From positions 186,001 to 250,000 of the forward strand of contig NZ_VOHS01000004.1 of the NCBI RefSeq assembly GCF_007896845.1: a DNA stretch of 64,000 nt. The letters are read 5' to 3'. The position numbers and the translations under genes are program-made. Of this stretch, positions 33,690-42,739 are shown in pieces. How positions within the stretch are numbered: position 1 is the first letter of the stretch; every line of letters begins with the position of its first letter. The DNA is from Chitinophaga pinensis (GTDB lineage Bacteria; Bacteroidota; Bacteroidia; Chitinophagales; Chitinophagaceae). Under the pieces are notes generated by a model, which ran no database searches, had not been told where the DNA came from, and worked only from the letters and a program-made list of their open reading frames with translations.

Positions 33690-34484
33690 ATGGAACAATA
33701 CCTTAAACTACTCCAACACATTATAGATCAAGGCAGTGTGAAAACAGACCGTACCGGCACAGGTACGACCAGCTGCTTTGGCGCCCAGCTCAGATTTAAC
33801 CTGCAGGAAGGATTCCCCATGATCACCACCAAAAAGGTGCACCTGAAATCTATCATATATGAATTATTATGGTTTCTGAACGGTGATACCAATATCAAAT
33901 ACCTGAAAGATCACGGTGTGAGCATCTGGGATGAATGGGCTGATGAAAATGGAGACCTGGGACCAGTTTATGGTAAACAATGGCGTAGTTGGGAAACTAA
34001 AGACGGCAGAGTGATCGATCAGATCACAGATGCAGTAAAAACAATTAAGAATAACCCTGATTCCCGCAGAATCATCGTAAATGCATGGAATGTAGGCGAC
34101 CTGCCGGATATGGCACTGAGTCCCTGCCACTGTCTGTTCCAGTTTTATGTAGCAGACGGCCGTCTGAGCTGTCAGCTGTATCAGCGTAGCGCAGACGTAT
34201 TCCTCGGCGTACCTTTCAATATCGCCTCCTACGCCATCCTTACGATGATGATGGCACAGGTATGTGATCTGGAACCGGGTGATTTTGTACATACTTTCGG
34301 AGACGTACACTTATATAGCAATCATATGGAACAGGCGAAGCTGCAACTCAGCCGTCAGCCATTTGAACTGCCAACACTGAAGATCAATCCGGCAGTAAAA
34401 GATATATTCGGCTTCAAATTTGAAGACTTTGAACTGCTGAACTATCAGCATCACCCTCATATCAAGGCGCCTGTAGCCATATAA
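33690..34484 (+). CDS. thyA: Thymidylate synthase
   Basis: A 264-residue enzyme, the same length as E. coli ThyA. It methylates dUMP to dTMP using methylene-tetrahydrofolate. Catalytic C146 lies in [29 protein letters not shown] (nucleotide binding), [11 protein letters not shown] and the C-terminal [10 protein letters not shown] are invariant features. folA follows after 43 bases, matching the common thyA-folA pairing, since ThyA produces the dihydrofolate that DHFR recycles. Confidence 0.98.
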   Translation: MEQYLKLLQHIIDQGSVKTDRTGTGTTSCFGAQLRFNLQEGFPMITTKKVHLKSIIYELLWFLNGDTNIKYLKDHGVSIWDEWADENGDLGPVYGKQWRSWETKDGRVIDQITDAVKTIKNNPDSRRIIVNAWNVGDLPDMALSPCHCLFQFYVADGRLSCQLYQRSADVFLGVPFNIASYAILTMMMAQVCDLEPGDFVHTFGDVHLYSNHMEQAKLQLSRQPFELPTLKINPAVKDIFGFKFEDFELLNYQHHPHIKAPVAI

Positions 34485-34527
34485 GAGGACCGGAAATATC
34501 ACTTTATTAATTCTAAAAGTTTACTGC

Positions 34528-35022
34528 TTGACACTTTCTATAATCGTTGCGGCTTCTGAAAATAATGTAATAGGGATCAATAATCACCTGCCCTGGCATT
34601 TACCGGTTGATATGAAATACTTTAAGGATACAACGATGGGTAAACCTATCGTAATGGGCCGTAAGTCTTTCGAAGAACTGGGACGGGTATTGCCGGGAAG
34701 ACCCAATATCATGATCACCCGCCAGAAAGAATATGCTGCTGAAGGACTGCACATCGTGCCTTCTCTGGAAGCAGGTATCGAAAAGGCCAAAACCTTCGGT
34801 ACAGAAGAGATCTTTATTACCGGTGGTGGTGAGATCTTCAAAATGGCACTGTCTATAGTAGACAGATTGTACCTGACACGTGTACACGCTATCGTACAAG
34901 GTGATACCTATTTCCCTGAATTCGATCCCAGAGGATGGAAGCTGGTAAAGAATGAAAGGCATGAGATAGATGAGAAACATGCACATGCCCTGACCTTTCA
35001 GGTGTGGGAAAGAGAACAATAG
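34528..35022 (+). CDS. folA: Dihydrofolate reductase (TTG start)
   Basis: A 164-residue enzyme reducing dihydrofolate to tetrahydrofolate with NADPH. It opens TLSIIVAASENNVIGINNHL and continues PWHLPVDMKYFKDTTMGKPI, VMGRKSFEELGRVLPGRPN and IFITGGGEIFKMAL, all DHFR landmarks. The only start that gives the full N-terminus is TTG at 34528. The active-site acid is the D in PVDMKYF. Operon with thyA. Confidence 0.96.
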   Translation: MTLSIIVAASENNVIGINNHLPWHLPVDMKYFKDTTMGKPIVMGRKSFEELGRVLPGRPNIMITRQKEYAAEGLHIVPSLEAGIEKAKTFGTEEIFITGGGEIFKMALSIVDRLYLTRVHAIVQGDTYFPEFDPRGWKLVKNERHEIDEKHAHALTFQVWEREQ

Positions 35023-35050
35023 ATCCGTTTCATTGCTCCGGCAATAGATA

Positions 35051-35101
35051 TTATAAAAGCGAATGGCCTGACTGCATCAGTCAGGCCATTCGCTTTTATA
35101 A
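35051..35101. terminator. Long hairpin between folA and dnaG (convergent)
   Basis: Perfect 24-bp stem, TTATAAAAGCGAATGGCCTG with ACTG / CAGT closing a 3-base loop. It can terminate in both directions, with an A/T-rich base at each end. Confidence 0.9.
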
Positions 35102-35117
35102 ATTATCAGGAAAAGAG

Positions 35118-37106
35118 TTATCTGAAAATAACCGTTCCTAATCCCTGTGTCAATTCGTTTTCCAATACCTTCAAATGCTTGTGCATCTCAATACACTTTA
35201 TCTGATCCTCAAATACAGTCGATCGTTCCATCTCCTGCTGATTCTCCATGATCATTTTACGGATCTTTCTTAAGATCAGGTAATTGGTTGTAGAGATCGT
35301 ATCTTTCAGGTAAGCATTGTCGCCATACACTGTATCGATCTCAAACTTATCTTTCCAGGCCGTACTGAGCTCGGCTTCCTTGTCTTCCATGATAGCCACC
35401 ACCAGTGTAGCCACATCCTGATCGCTGTGATAGAGGAACCATTTTTTATCCGGCAGATTATCCTGATCATACATCACCTTGTATTCCCGTAGTATACGTT
35501 TCACCATTTCATTGTCTGCCAGTGATTCGAAATCATAAGGAAGATGGAAAATATAATCTGCCACTGTACTTTGATCTTCCTCACTGAAAGGTTTATCGCC
35601 AAAACGTAGGAGTATCTTCACCAGTTCCCGTTCCTGTTTTTCGTCCGGATTGAAAAAGTTCACCGCCGGTTCACCGCCATTCTCCATCGCCTCCATGGCA
35701 GCAATGGCCTCCGGAGAAAGATCGTCATCCACAGCAGGAGCCGCAGCATTGTTATTGGCGTTTTCCCGGTTGAATTGTTGTTCTTTCTTCTGGAAACGTT
35801 CGCGGATGAATTTATTGACCAGATTAATAAGCCCCTGCTCATCGATCTTCAGCAACTGACTGCACTGACGGATGTAATCCTGCTGTCTGGTGAAGTCTTC
35901 TGTTTTGTCGATCTTGGAGATGGTCTCTGCGATCTCATTTACCAGCTGTGATTTACGGCTGCTGTCATTGCCTGCCTCCTGCATAGAGATCTGCAGCTTG
36001 AACAGCACGAAATCCTGCTTGTTATTGGCAATAAATTCACGAAAGGCATCTGCACCTATCTTCTGTACGTAACTGTCCGGATCCTCCTTATCGGGGATTA
36101 AAACGAGCTTTACGTTCAACCCTTCCTCGATGGCCATATCCAGCCCTCTCAATGCAGCCTTGACACCCGCATTATCCCCGTCAAAGAGAATGGTCAGGTT
36201 GTTGGTATATTTCTTAATGAGTCTGAGCTGATGCTGCGTAAGGGAGGTACCGCTGGAGGCAACAACGTTCTCAATACCCGCCTGATGCAGGGACACAACG
36301 TCTGTATAACCTTCTACGAGCAGACATTCATTCAGTTTGTCAATCGCATGCCGGGCGAAATAGGTTCCATACAGTACCCGGTTTTTAACATAGATCTCGT
36401 TCTCCGGAGAATTGACATATTTCGGCGCACGGTCGTTTTTAACGAGAATACGGGCGCCGAATCCCAATACCTTTCCGCTCTGGTTATGGATCGGAAAGAT
36501 CACACGGCCACGGTAGTTATCACCGGGTTGCTCATTTCTGACGGTGACCAGTCCTGTTTTCTGTAGATAATCGAGATTATAGCCTTTGGCAAGGGCGGTT
36601 TTGGTAAAAGCGTCCCAGGTGTTCAGACTGTAACCCAGCTGAAACTTGCGGATGGTCTCCTGTGTAAAACCACGTTCTTCAAAGTAACTCAGACCAACAT
36701 TCTGGCCTTCTTCAGTATTGAAAAGGGTATTGGAAAAGTATTCGCGTGCGAAATTATTGATGATGTAGAGGCTGTCAGCCATCAGCTGTTGCTGTCTGAC
36801 TTCCGGACTTACCTCCGTTTCTTCAATCGGAACATCATATTTCTGCGCCAGCCAGCGCAGCGCTTCCACATAAGAATACTTCTCATGCTCCATGATGAAC
36901 TTAATGGCATTTCCGCTTTGTCCGCAGCCAAAACACTTGAATATCTCCTTGCTGGGAGTAACCGTGAAGGAGGGACTCTTCTCATTATGAAACGGACAAA
37001 GTCCGAGGTAGTTGGCGCCGCGCTTTTTCAGTTTCACGAAATTGCCCACTATCTCCACAATGTCAATCCGGCTGAGTATCTGTTGTATGGTATTCTGTGA
37101 AATCAA
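35118..37106 (-). CDS. dnaG: DNA primase
   Basis: A 662-residue primase that makes RNA primers for replication. N-terminal CHC2-type zinc finger: C37, H40, C58, C61 (LGLCPFHNEKSPSFTV, FKCFGCGQSG). The catalytic core follows, with NYRGRVIFPI and the TOPRIM motifs LLVEGYTDVVSLHQAG and TILFDGDNAGVKAALR. The C-terminal ~210 residues (after an Asn/Ala-rich linker near 445-455) should bind DnaB helicase. Transcribed divergently from the sigma factor. Confidence 0.97.
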   Translation of the reverse strand: MISQNTIQQILSRIDIVEIVGNFVKLKKRGANYLGLCPFHNEKSPSFTVTPSKEIFKCFGCGQSGNAIKFIMEHEKYSYVEALRWLAQKYDVPIEETEVSPEVRQQQLMADSLYIINNFAREYFSNTLFNTEEGQNVGLSYFEERGFTQETIRKFQLGYSLNTWDAFTKTALAKGYNLDYLQKTGLVTVRNEQPGDNYRGRVIFPIHNQSGKVLGFGARILVKNDRAPKYVNSPENEIYVKNRVLYGTYFARHAIDKLNECLLVEGYTDVVSLHQAGIENVVASSGTSLTQHQLRLIKKYTNNLTILFDGDNAGVKAALRGLDMAIEEGLNVKLVLIPDKEDPDSYVQKIGADAFREFIANNKQDFVLFKLQISMQEAGNDSSRKSQLVNEIAETISKIDKTEDFTRQQDYIRQCSQLLKIDEQGLINLVNKFIRERFQKKEQQFNRENANNNAAAPAVDDDLSPEAIAAMEAMENGGEPAVNFFNPDEKQERELVKILLRFGDKPFSEEDQSTVADYIFHLPYDFESLADNEMVKRILREYKVMYDQDNLPDKKWFLYHSDQDVATLVVAIMEDKEAELSTAWKDKFEIDTVYGDNAYLKDTISTTNYLILRKIRKMIMENQQEMERSTVFEDQIKCIEMHKHLKVLENELTQGLGTVIFR

Positions 37107-37126
37107 TGGGCTAAAAATTCAGACAG

Positions 37127-37134
37127 CAAATTTA
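37127..37134 (-). promoter_or_regulatory. -7 element for dnaG
   Basis: The minus strand reads TAAATTTG, a perfect TAnnTTTG, 21 bases before the dnaG ATG. Confidence 0.5.
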
Positions 37135-37238
37135 AGCAAAATTCACCGGGCAGGAATCTGTTCTTACTCCAATAGCAAAGAGGTGAATAAAGCACTGTAA
37201 ATCATCTTTATATAGTTGATGATTCCTTGTGTGGCCAT

Positions 37239-37326
37239 AGATAAGCCGTAGATAACCCGTATATAATCCGTATCTATGAAGAATGGCTTATATACGGCTT
37301 ATATACGGGTTATCTACGGCTTATCT
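37239..37326. repeat. Long inverted repeat built of 11-bp units
   Basis: Arms 37239-37273 and 37292-37326 are complementary over 35 bases with one mismatch (37267/37298); 18 bases separate them. The left arm is AGATAAGCCGT, AGATAACCCGT, ATATAATCCGT; the right side ATACGGCTTAT, ATACGGGTTAT, CTACGGCTTAT, with a further degenerate copy in the loop. It lies between the divergent dnaG and sigma genes, so it is not a simple terminator. The rest of this 370-base gap shows only the dnaG -7 box. Confidence 0.92.
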
Positions 37327-37479
37327 CCCAAATATATTCCTGATCCGACCCTTTTAATGAGCCGATAGCCACCTTTCTCATTTCAGGAGGAAAACTGGCT
37401 CAACTGATAGTAAATCAGCTGAAATACTGCAGCGAAAAGTAACATATGGTAAAAAAGTACCTTAATAGGGTAATTTAAC

Positions 37480-38160
37480 ATGCCTTTTAAAGAGCAGCAT
37501 ATCCTAATTTCGGTTAACACGTTTTCGAAAACCAAAACAGCACTACCAAGAGGGGACAGATTTGTGTTAACGCATTTTATCAATAACGACCAACGGCTGG
37601 CGGCACGCCTGCGCAATAGTGATCATAACGCTTTTGAGGAATTATACGCTACCTATCATCAGTTACTGTACGGTACTGCCTATAAATATCTGAAAAGCGA
37701 TACGGCTGCTGAAGATGCTGTGCATGAAGCTTTCGTAAAAGTCTGGGTACACAGGGCAGAACTCGATCCTGTACAGGGCGTACGTAATTTCCTTTTTAAA
37801 TGCCTGAAGTTTCATGTATTGAACCTCATCCGCGATCAGAAACGCAGCCTTTCCAAACAATATGAACTATTATACAATGCCGCGGCTGATCACCGTGACG
37901 CAGAGTCCACTGTCATCCTGAATGACTACAAAAAGGTAGTGGACCGCGCAGTGGAAAGTTTGTCCGCCCAGAAGAAAAAGATCTTCCGTCTCCGCTCCTA
38001 TGAAGGACTGAGTAACGAAGAAGTGGCGGAAAAACTAGGATTGTCCATTAATACCGTCAAATTTCAATATGCCCAGGCCAGCAAAACCCTGCGACACGTC
38101 CTCAAGATCATGATGAGTACCTTCTTCTGCCTGCTAATTCTCCTTGTTATCTTTTTTTAA
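37480..38160 (+). CDS. ECF sigma factor with C-terminal membrane-like tail
   Basis: 226 residues from ATG 37480; GTG 37564, preceded by AGAGGGGA, would give 198 residues and remove an N-terminal part not typical of the family. Region 2: TAAEDAVHEAFVKVWVHRAE; region 4: SAQKKKIFRLRSYEGLSNEE followed by VAEKLGLSINTVKFQYAQAS. The protein ends KIMMSTFFCLLILLVIFF, about 17 uninterrupted hydrophobic residues at the very C-terminus, as in a tail anchor. It should drive the FecR/SusCD genes that follow, after a gap of ~100 bases. Confidence 0.92.
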   Translation: MPFKEQHILISVNTFSKTKTALPRGDRFVLTHFINNDQRLAARLRNSDHNAFEELYATYHQLLYGTAYKYLKSDTAAEDAVHEAFVKVWVHRAELDPVQGVRNFLFKCLKFHVLNLIRDQKRSLSKQYELLYNAAADHRDAESTVILNDYKKVVDRAVESLSAQKKKIFRLRSYEGLSNEEVAEKLGLSINTVKFQYAQASKTLRHVLKIMMSTFFCLLILLVIFF

Positions 38161-38259
38161 ATTTTTTTTCTGTTGGTATAATACTTTTCATTTTCCCGGG
38201 TGTAGTATTATACAGAACGTAACGACTTACTTGTTGATTTTATCATTGTAATCCACATT

Positions 38260-39243
38260 ATGGAGCTATTCGACCAAAGTCTGCTACATAAGTACGAGCA
38301 TAACCAATGTACTCCTGAAGAATACGAAAGAGTACTGGAATGGTTTACCACGCCCGAAGGACGGGAATATCTGGAAACTGCAATGACGCAGGAACTGGAC
38401 AGTGAAAAACCAGACATGCTTATGTCTACATCACAGGCGGCAGACCTCTACCAGCGCATACTGGATACTACAGGTCAGGAACAGTTACGGCATCGCCGGA
38501 ACCGCCGGTTTACAGGTCTCAAAGTGGCTGCCATGTTATCGGGCTCGATCCTGCTCGCCTACGGCGGATGGAAGATGTTCGGTGATCATCGCGCTACTGT
38601 TTTTCAAACAGCTTACGGAGAAGTACGTACTGTCGTATTGCCCGATCAGTCGGTTGTTACACTGAATGGCAACAGTACTTTACGCTATTCCGGCAAATGG
38701 GATGAGAACAGCAATCGTGAAGTATGGGTAGAAGGGGAAGCTTTTTTCTCTATCAAACCATCCTCTGTTCCCCGTTCATTCATGGTGCACACTGCCAGTA
38801 AAATGGATGTGGAAGTACTGGGTACCAGCTTTAATCTCGTCGATCGTCATGGTCGTATGCAGGTAGTGCTGAATAGCGGAAAGGTAAAGCTGCACAGCAG
38901 TAAAACACCGGAAGAAGCGATCATTATGCAACCGGGAGATCTTGTTGAATACAAGGAACAGGTGCGCACAAAGGTCAGGAAGAATACCAACGCACAGAGT
39001 TATTCATCCTGGAAAACTAACAATCTTCATTTTGAAAATGCCAGCTTCGCAGAACTGGCACAATTGTTAGAAGACACCTACGGCGTAACTGTAGAGATCA
39101 AAGATTCAGCTTTGTTACAGCAACAATTTACAGGGACTGTACCGGGACAGCAGATCGATATGTTGCTGGAAGGGCTTTCGCAACTATTTCACCTGAAGGT
39201 GAGCCATGTTGACAACAGTGTCATTATTGAGAAGGAAAACTAA
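38260..39243 (+). CDS. FecR-family anti-sigma factor
   Basis: A 327-residue protein. Cytoplasmic N-terminal domain, membrane helix ~87-104 (LKVAAMLSGSILLAYGGW), periplasmic FecR domain (TAYGEVRTVVLPDQSVVTLN, REVWVEGEAFFSI, VEVLGTSFNLVDRHG) and C-terminal DUF4974 domain (NLHFENASFAELAQLLEDTY). It should hold the sigma factor until SusC binds substrate. Same layout as the protein of the first locus but only moderately similar. Confidence 0.94.
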   Translation: MELFDQSLLHKYEHNQCTPEEYERVLEWFTTPEGREYLETAMTQELDSEKPDMLMSTSQAADLYQRILDTTGQEQLRHRRNRRFTGLKVAAMLSGSILLAYGGWKMFGDHRATVFQTAYGEVRTVVLPDQSVVTLNGNSTLRYSGKWDENSNREVWVEGEAFFSIKPSSVPRSFMVHTASKMDVEVLGTSFNLVDRHGRMQVVLNSGKVKLHSSKTPEEAIIMQPGDLVEYKEQVRTKVRKNTNAQSYSSWKTNNLHFENASFAELAQLLEDTYGVTVEIKDSALLQQQFTGTVPGQQIDMLLEGLSQLFHLKVSHVDNSVIIEKEN

Positions 39244-39335
39244 TTAGTAAAAACAAAAATGCAGTAAAAACTGCTGGCTGGTGTACAACGGCAGGCAGTG
39301 ACCGCAGCAGAGGTAATCACTCAAATTTAAATCTC

Positions 39336-42300
39336 ATGAACAAGTTCATTAGTGCCTTTATGGCTGCTATGGGCATGGCATGCTATTGCCATATGCCAGC
39401 AGAAGGGCAGGACCTGGCCTCGCTGGGAAAACCCCTACGCCCTCTTGAAAGATCACAGACAAAGTCATTGAAAAATGTGCTGGATGGGCTTGAAGTAAAA
39501 TATAATGTGCACTTCATGTACAAAAGCAATCTTGCAAAATTGCAGTTGTCACATGTAGAAAACACAAAACATGCTTCTCTCGAAGAAGAATTGAAAAACA
39601 TCACCAGTCCTAATAAGCTTCGCTATAAGAAGATGGGTGATAGCTTCTATATCGTATTCTCTCAGGATGATGAACCTGCGGACGCACCGCCACCTGCTGG
39701 TGAAAACACACCTGCACAACTGGCGGAAACACTTGCTGTCGCAGCGCCTGCGGCAATTCCTGTAAAAGGTACCGTCACTGATGATAAAGGTCAGCCGATA
39801 CCGGGTGTGACTGTACTGGTAAAAGGTACATCTAATGGTACAAGTACGGGTACAGATGGTTCCTGGTCTTTGCAGGTGCCTGATGAAAATGCCGTACTGG
39901 AATTTTCCTTTATCGGTTATACCAAACAGGAAATAAAAGTAGGTAACCGTACTTCCTTCGCAGTAAAACTGATGGCTGATGTTACCGCGATGAATGAAGT
40001 AGTCGTAGTAGCTTATGGTACACAGAAGAAAGTAAATGTCACTGGTGCTATCGCAGCTGTTGACGGAAAAGACCTGAACTGGAAACCTGTAGGACAGGTA
40101 TCTTCCGCGCTTCAGGGGGTTGCTTCCGGTGTAACAGTTACTACCACCAGCGGTCAGCCGGGTGTAGATCAGGGTACAGTACGTATCCGTGGTGTCGGTA
40201 CAATGAATAGTACAGATCCTTTAGTACTGGTAGATGGAGTGCAGATGAATATGAATGACATCGATGCAAATGATATTGCTTCTATGTCTGTATTGAAAGA
40301 TGCTGCTTCCTCCGCTATCTATGGTGTGAGAGCGGCCAACGGTGTAATACTGATCACTACTAAAAGAGGTGCTTCCGGTAAACCGAAAGTGACGTACTCT
40401 AATTATTTTGCATGGCAGACACCTGCCCGTCTGGCAAAATATGTAGGTGCGAAAGATTTCATGAATCTGGCGAATCTGACAGCGTCCAATTCAGGTGGTT
40501 CTGCTTCCTACACAGCTGCACAGATTGCTGCATACGATAATCCTAATCGTGATAACTTCACTAATCCGGACAATTATTGGCTGGATGCTATCCTTACCGG
40601 TAGCGGTTTTCAACAGGAGCATAGCCTCGGCATCAGTGGTGGTACAGAAGATGTGAAATATCGTTTCTCTACAAACTATTTCGATCAGACAGGTCTGATC
40701 AAAAACATGGATTTCAATCGTATTACGGTACGTCTGAACACAGATATCAATGTTACAAAGAAACTGAGCTTCAATGCTGATATCGCTGCACGTCTCGGCG
40801 ACAGACAAGAGCCACAGGGTGCTTCCGGTTCTGCATGGTATCAGTTCGGACAGGCGGCTATTATTAATCCGCTATATCCGACCAGATATGCTGATGGCAC
40901 ATGGCCGGTGATCAGAGGTGGACAGAACCCGATCCGCCTGCAGGAAGAAGGTGGCCTGTATCAGTATAAAAGCAATCTGTTTACAGGTAACTTTAAAGCT
41001 ACCTACAACCTTGTAAAAGGTTTAAAACTGACCGGCCTTACATCCGTTAACTACAGATCCGATTACAACAGCGTTCGTGAGAAAACACTGATCTATTTCA
41101 AAGACCCGGGTACGAATCAGGATCCGCTGCCACTCGGACAAAACTCAGTGAAGAAATCTTATCAGGGCTACTGGTTCCGTAACTATCAGGGATTAGCGGA
41201 ATACACCCACAACATCGGTAAACACAACTTTACTGTATTGGGTGGTGCTTCCCGTCTCTCAGAAACGACTGATGACCTCAGCGGCTACAGGGTAAATCTG
41301 GCTGGTGGATTGAACCAGATCGATGCAGGTGAACAGAACGGACAGATCACAGAAGGTAATGCAGTTGCTTACTCTCTGGTATCATTCTTCGGCAGACTGA
41401 ATTACTCATTTGATGATAAATATCTGTTTGAAGCGAACCTTCGCCGTGATGGTTCTTCCCGCTTCTCCGATGGACAGAAATGGGGCGTATTCCCGTCTTT
41501 CTCCGCAGGATGGCGTATCTCCGCTGAAGAATTCATGAAAGAAGTTTCCTTCATCAATAACCTGAAACTGCGTGGTTCATGGGGTAAACTGGGTAATGAT
41601 GTGATACTGGACAGAGATAAATTGACCACTAACTACCCTTACCAATCACAATATTACTACAACAGCTATCCTTTTGGTGGTGTACTGAAACCAGCTGCCG
41701 GTATTACGATCTATCCCAACTCCGGTCTGACCTGGGAAACTACTGTGATGACCGATGTGGGTGTTGATGGTACGATATTCAAGAATCTGGATTTCACCTT
41801 TGACTATTATGTGAAGAACACGAACGACATCCTGTTGTTCCTGCCGATCGCTCCATCCATAGGGCTGGATCCTTCTGCACAGAATGCAGGTAAAGTGAGA
41901 AATAAAGGATGGGAATTCGCACTGAACTATCGCGGTAAGATCGGTGAATTTAACTACAATGTAGGCGCTAACCTGTCTGATGTACGTAACAGAATCATTG
42001 ATATTAAGAATACAGATGCGATATCAAGGGACAATAACTACATCTATACAGGACTTGTAACCGGCAATTCAATCGGTAGTTTCTATGGCTATCAGGTAGA
42101 AGGTATCTTCCAGAATGCAGCACAGGTAGCAGGACATGCCACACAGCCATTCCCGACTACAGGTGCAGGTGATCTGATTTATAAGGACCAGAATGGAGAT
42201 AAGCAGGTAAAAGAAGGTGCAGTCGATAAAGGTGGCGACATGGTATATCTGGGTAGCAATATCCCAAGATATACTTATGGTATTAATCTGGGGGCAGACT

Positions 42301-42728
42301 ATAAGAATTTTGACTTTACCGCTTTCTTTCAGGGAGTAGGTAAAGTGGATATCCACACCTTGCCGATAGAAAGAGCACCAACCAATACAGATGGTAACTT
42401 CAGAGAAGAACACCTGAACAGCTGGACGCCTGCAAATACCGGCGCTGATTTCCCAAGACTCGTAAGCACACTGCAGAACTATCAGTCCTCTTCTTACTGG
42501 GTAAAAAGCGGTGCGTATGTGCGTCTGAAAAGTGTGCAGCTGGGTTATACATTGCCTTCTCATATCATGAAACGCGCAGGCTTTGACAGATGCCGTCTTT
42601 ATGTAAGTGGCCAGAACCTGCTGACCTTCTCTTCTCTTGCAAGTGATATTGATCCGGAATCTCCGAATGATAGCAGGTACTACCCGCAGGTGAAGACATT
42701 CACTTTTGGATTAAATGTGCAATTCTAA
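39336..42728 (+). CDS. SusC/RagA TonB-dependent transporter with STN domain
   Basis: A 1130-residue outer-membrane protein. Signal peptide to about AEGQ (25). STN domain ~45-110 (LDGLEVKYNVHFMYKSNLAK), an Ala/Pro-rich linker, then a carboxypeptidase-regulatory-like domain (VKGTVTDDKGQPIPGVTVLV). The TonB-box-like MNEVVVVAYGTQKKVNVTGA and a plug with VRIRGVGTMNSTDPLVLVDG and DAASSAIYGVRAANGVILIT precede a barrel ending FTFGLNVQF. It imports an unknown ligand with the SusD 11 bases downstream, and signals through FecR. Confidence 0.96.
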   Translation: MNKFISAFMAAMGMACYCHMPAEGQDLASLGKPLRPLERSQTKSLKNVLDGLEVKYNVHFMYKSNLAKLQLSHVENTKHASLEEELKNITSPNKLRYKKMGDSFYIVFSQDDEPADAPPPAGENTPAQLAETLAVAAPAAIPVKGTVTDDKGQPIPGVTVLVKGTSNGTSTGTDGSWSLQVPDENAVLEFSFIGYTKQEIKVGNRTSFAVKLMADVTAMNEVVVVAYGTQKKVNVTGAIAAVDGKDLNWKPVGQVSSALQGVASGVTVTTTSGQPGVDQGTVRIRGVGTMNSTDPLVLVDGVQMNMNDIDANDIASMSVLKDAASSAIYGVRAANGVILITTKRGASGKPKVTYSNYFAWQTPARLAKYVGAKDFMNLANLTASNSGGSASYTAAQIAAYDNPNRDNFTNPDNYWLDAILTGSGFQQEHSLGISGGTEDVKYRFSTNYFDQTGLIKNMDFNRITVRLNTDINVTKKLSFNADIAARLGDRQEPQGASGSAWYQFGQAAIINPLYPTRYADGTWPVIRGGQNPIRLQEEGGLYQYKSNLFTGNFKATYNLVKGLKLTGLTSVNYRSDYNSVREKTLIYFKDPGTNQDPLPLGQNSVKKSYQGYWFRNYQGLAEYTHNIGKHNFTVLGGASRLSETTDDLSGYRVNLAGGLNQIDAGEQNGQITEGNAVAYSLVSFFGRLNYSFDDKYLFEANLRRDGSSRFSDGQKWGVFPSFSAGWRISAEEFMKEVSFINNLKLRGSWGKLGNDVILDRDKLTTNYPYQSQYYYNSYPFGGVLKPAAGITIYPNSGLTWETTVMTDVGVDGTIFKNLDFTFDYYVKNTNDILLFLPIAPSIGLDPSAQNAGKVRNKGWEFALNYRGKIGEFNYNVGANLSDVRNRIIDIKNTDAISRDNNYIYTGLVTGNSIGSFYGYQVEGIFQNAAQVAGHATQPFPTTGAGDLIYKDQNGDKQVKEGAVDKGGDMVYLGSNIPRYTYGINLGADYKNFDFTAFFQGVGKVDIHTLPIERAPTNTDGNFREEHLNSWTPANTGADFPRLVSTLQNYQSSSYWVKSGAYVRLKSVQLGYTLPSHIMKRAGFDRCRLYVSGQNLLTFSSLASDIDPESPNDSRYYPQVKTFTFGLNVQF

Positions 42729-42739
42729 ACTAAGCAGCC

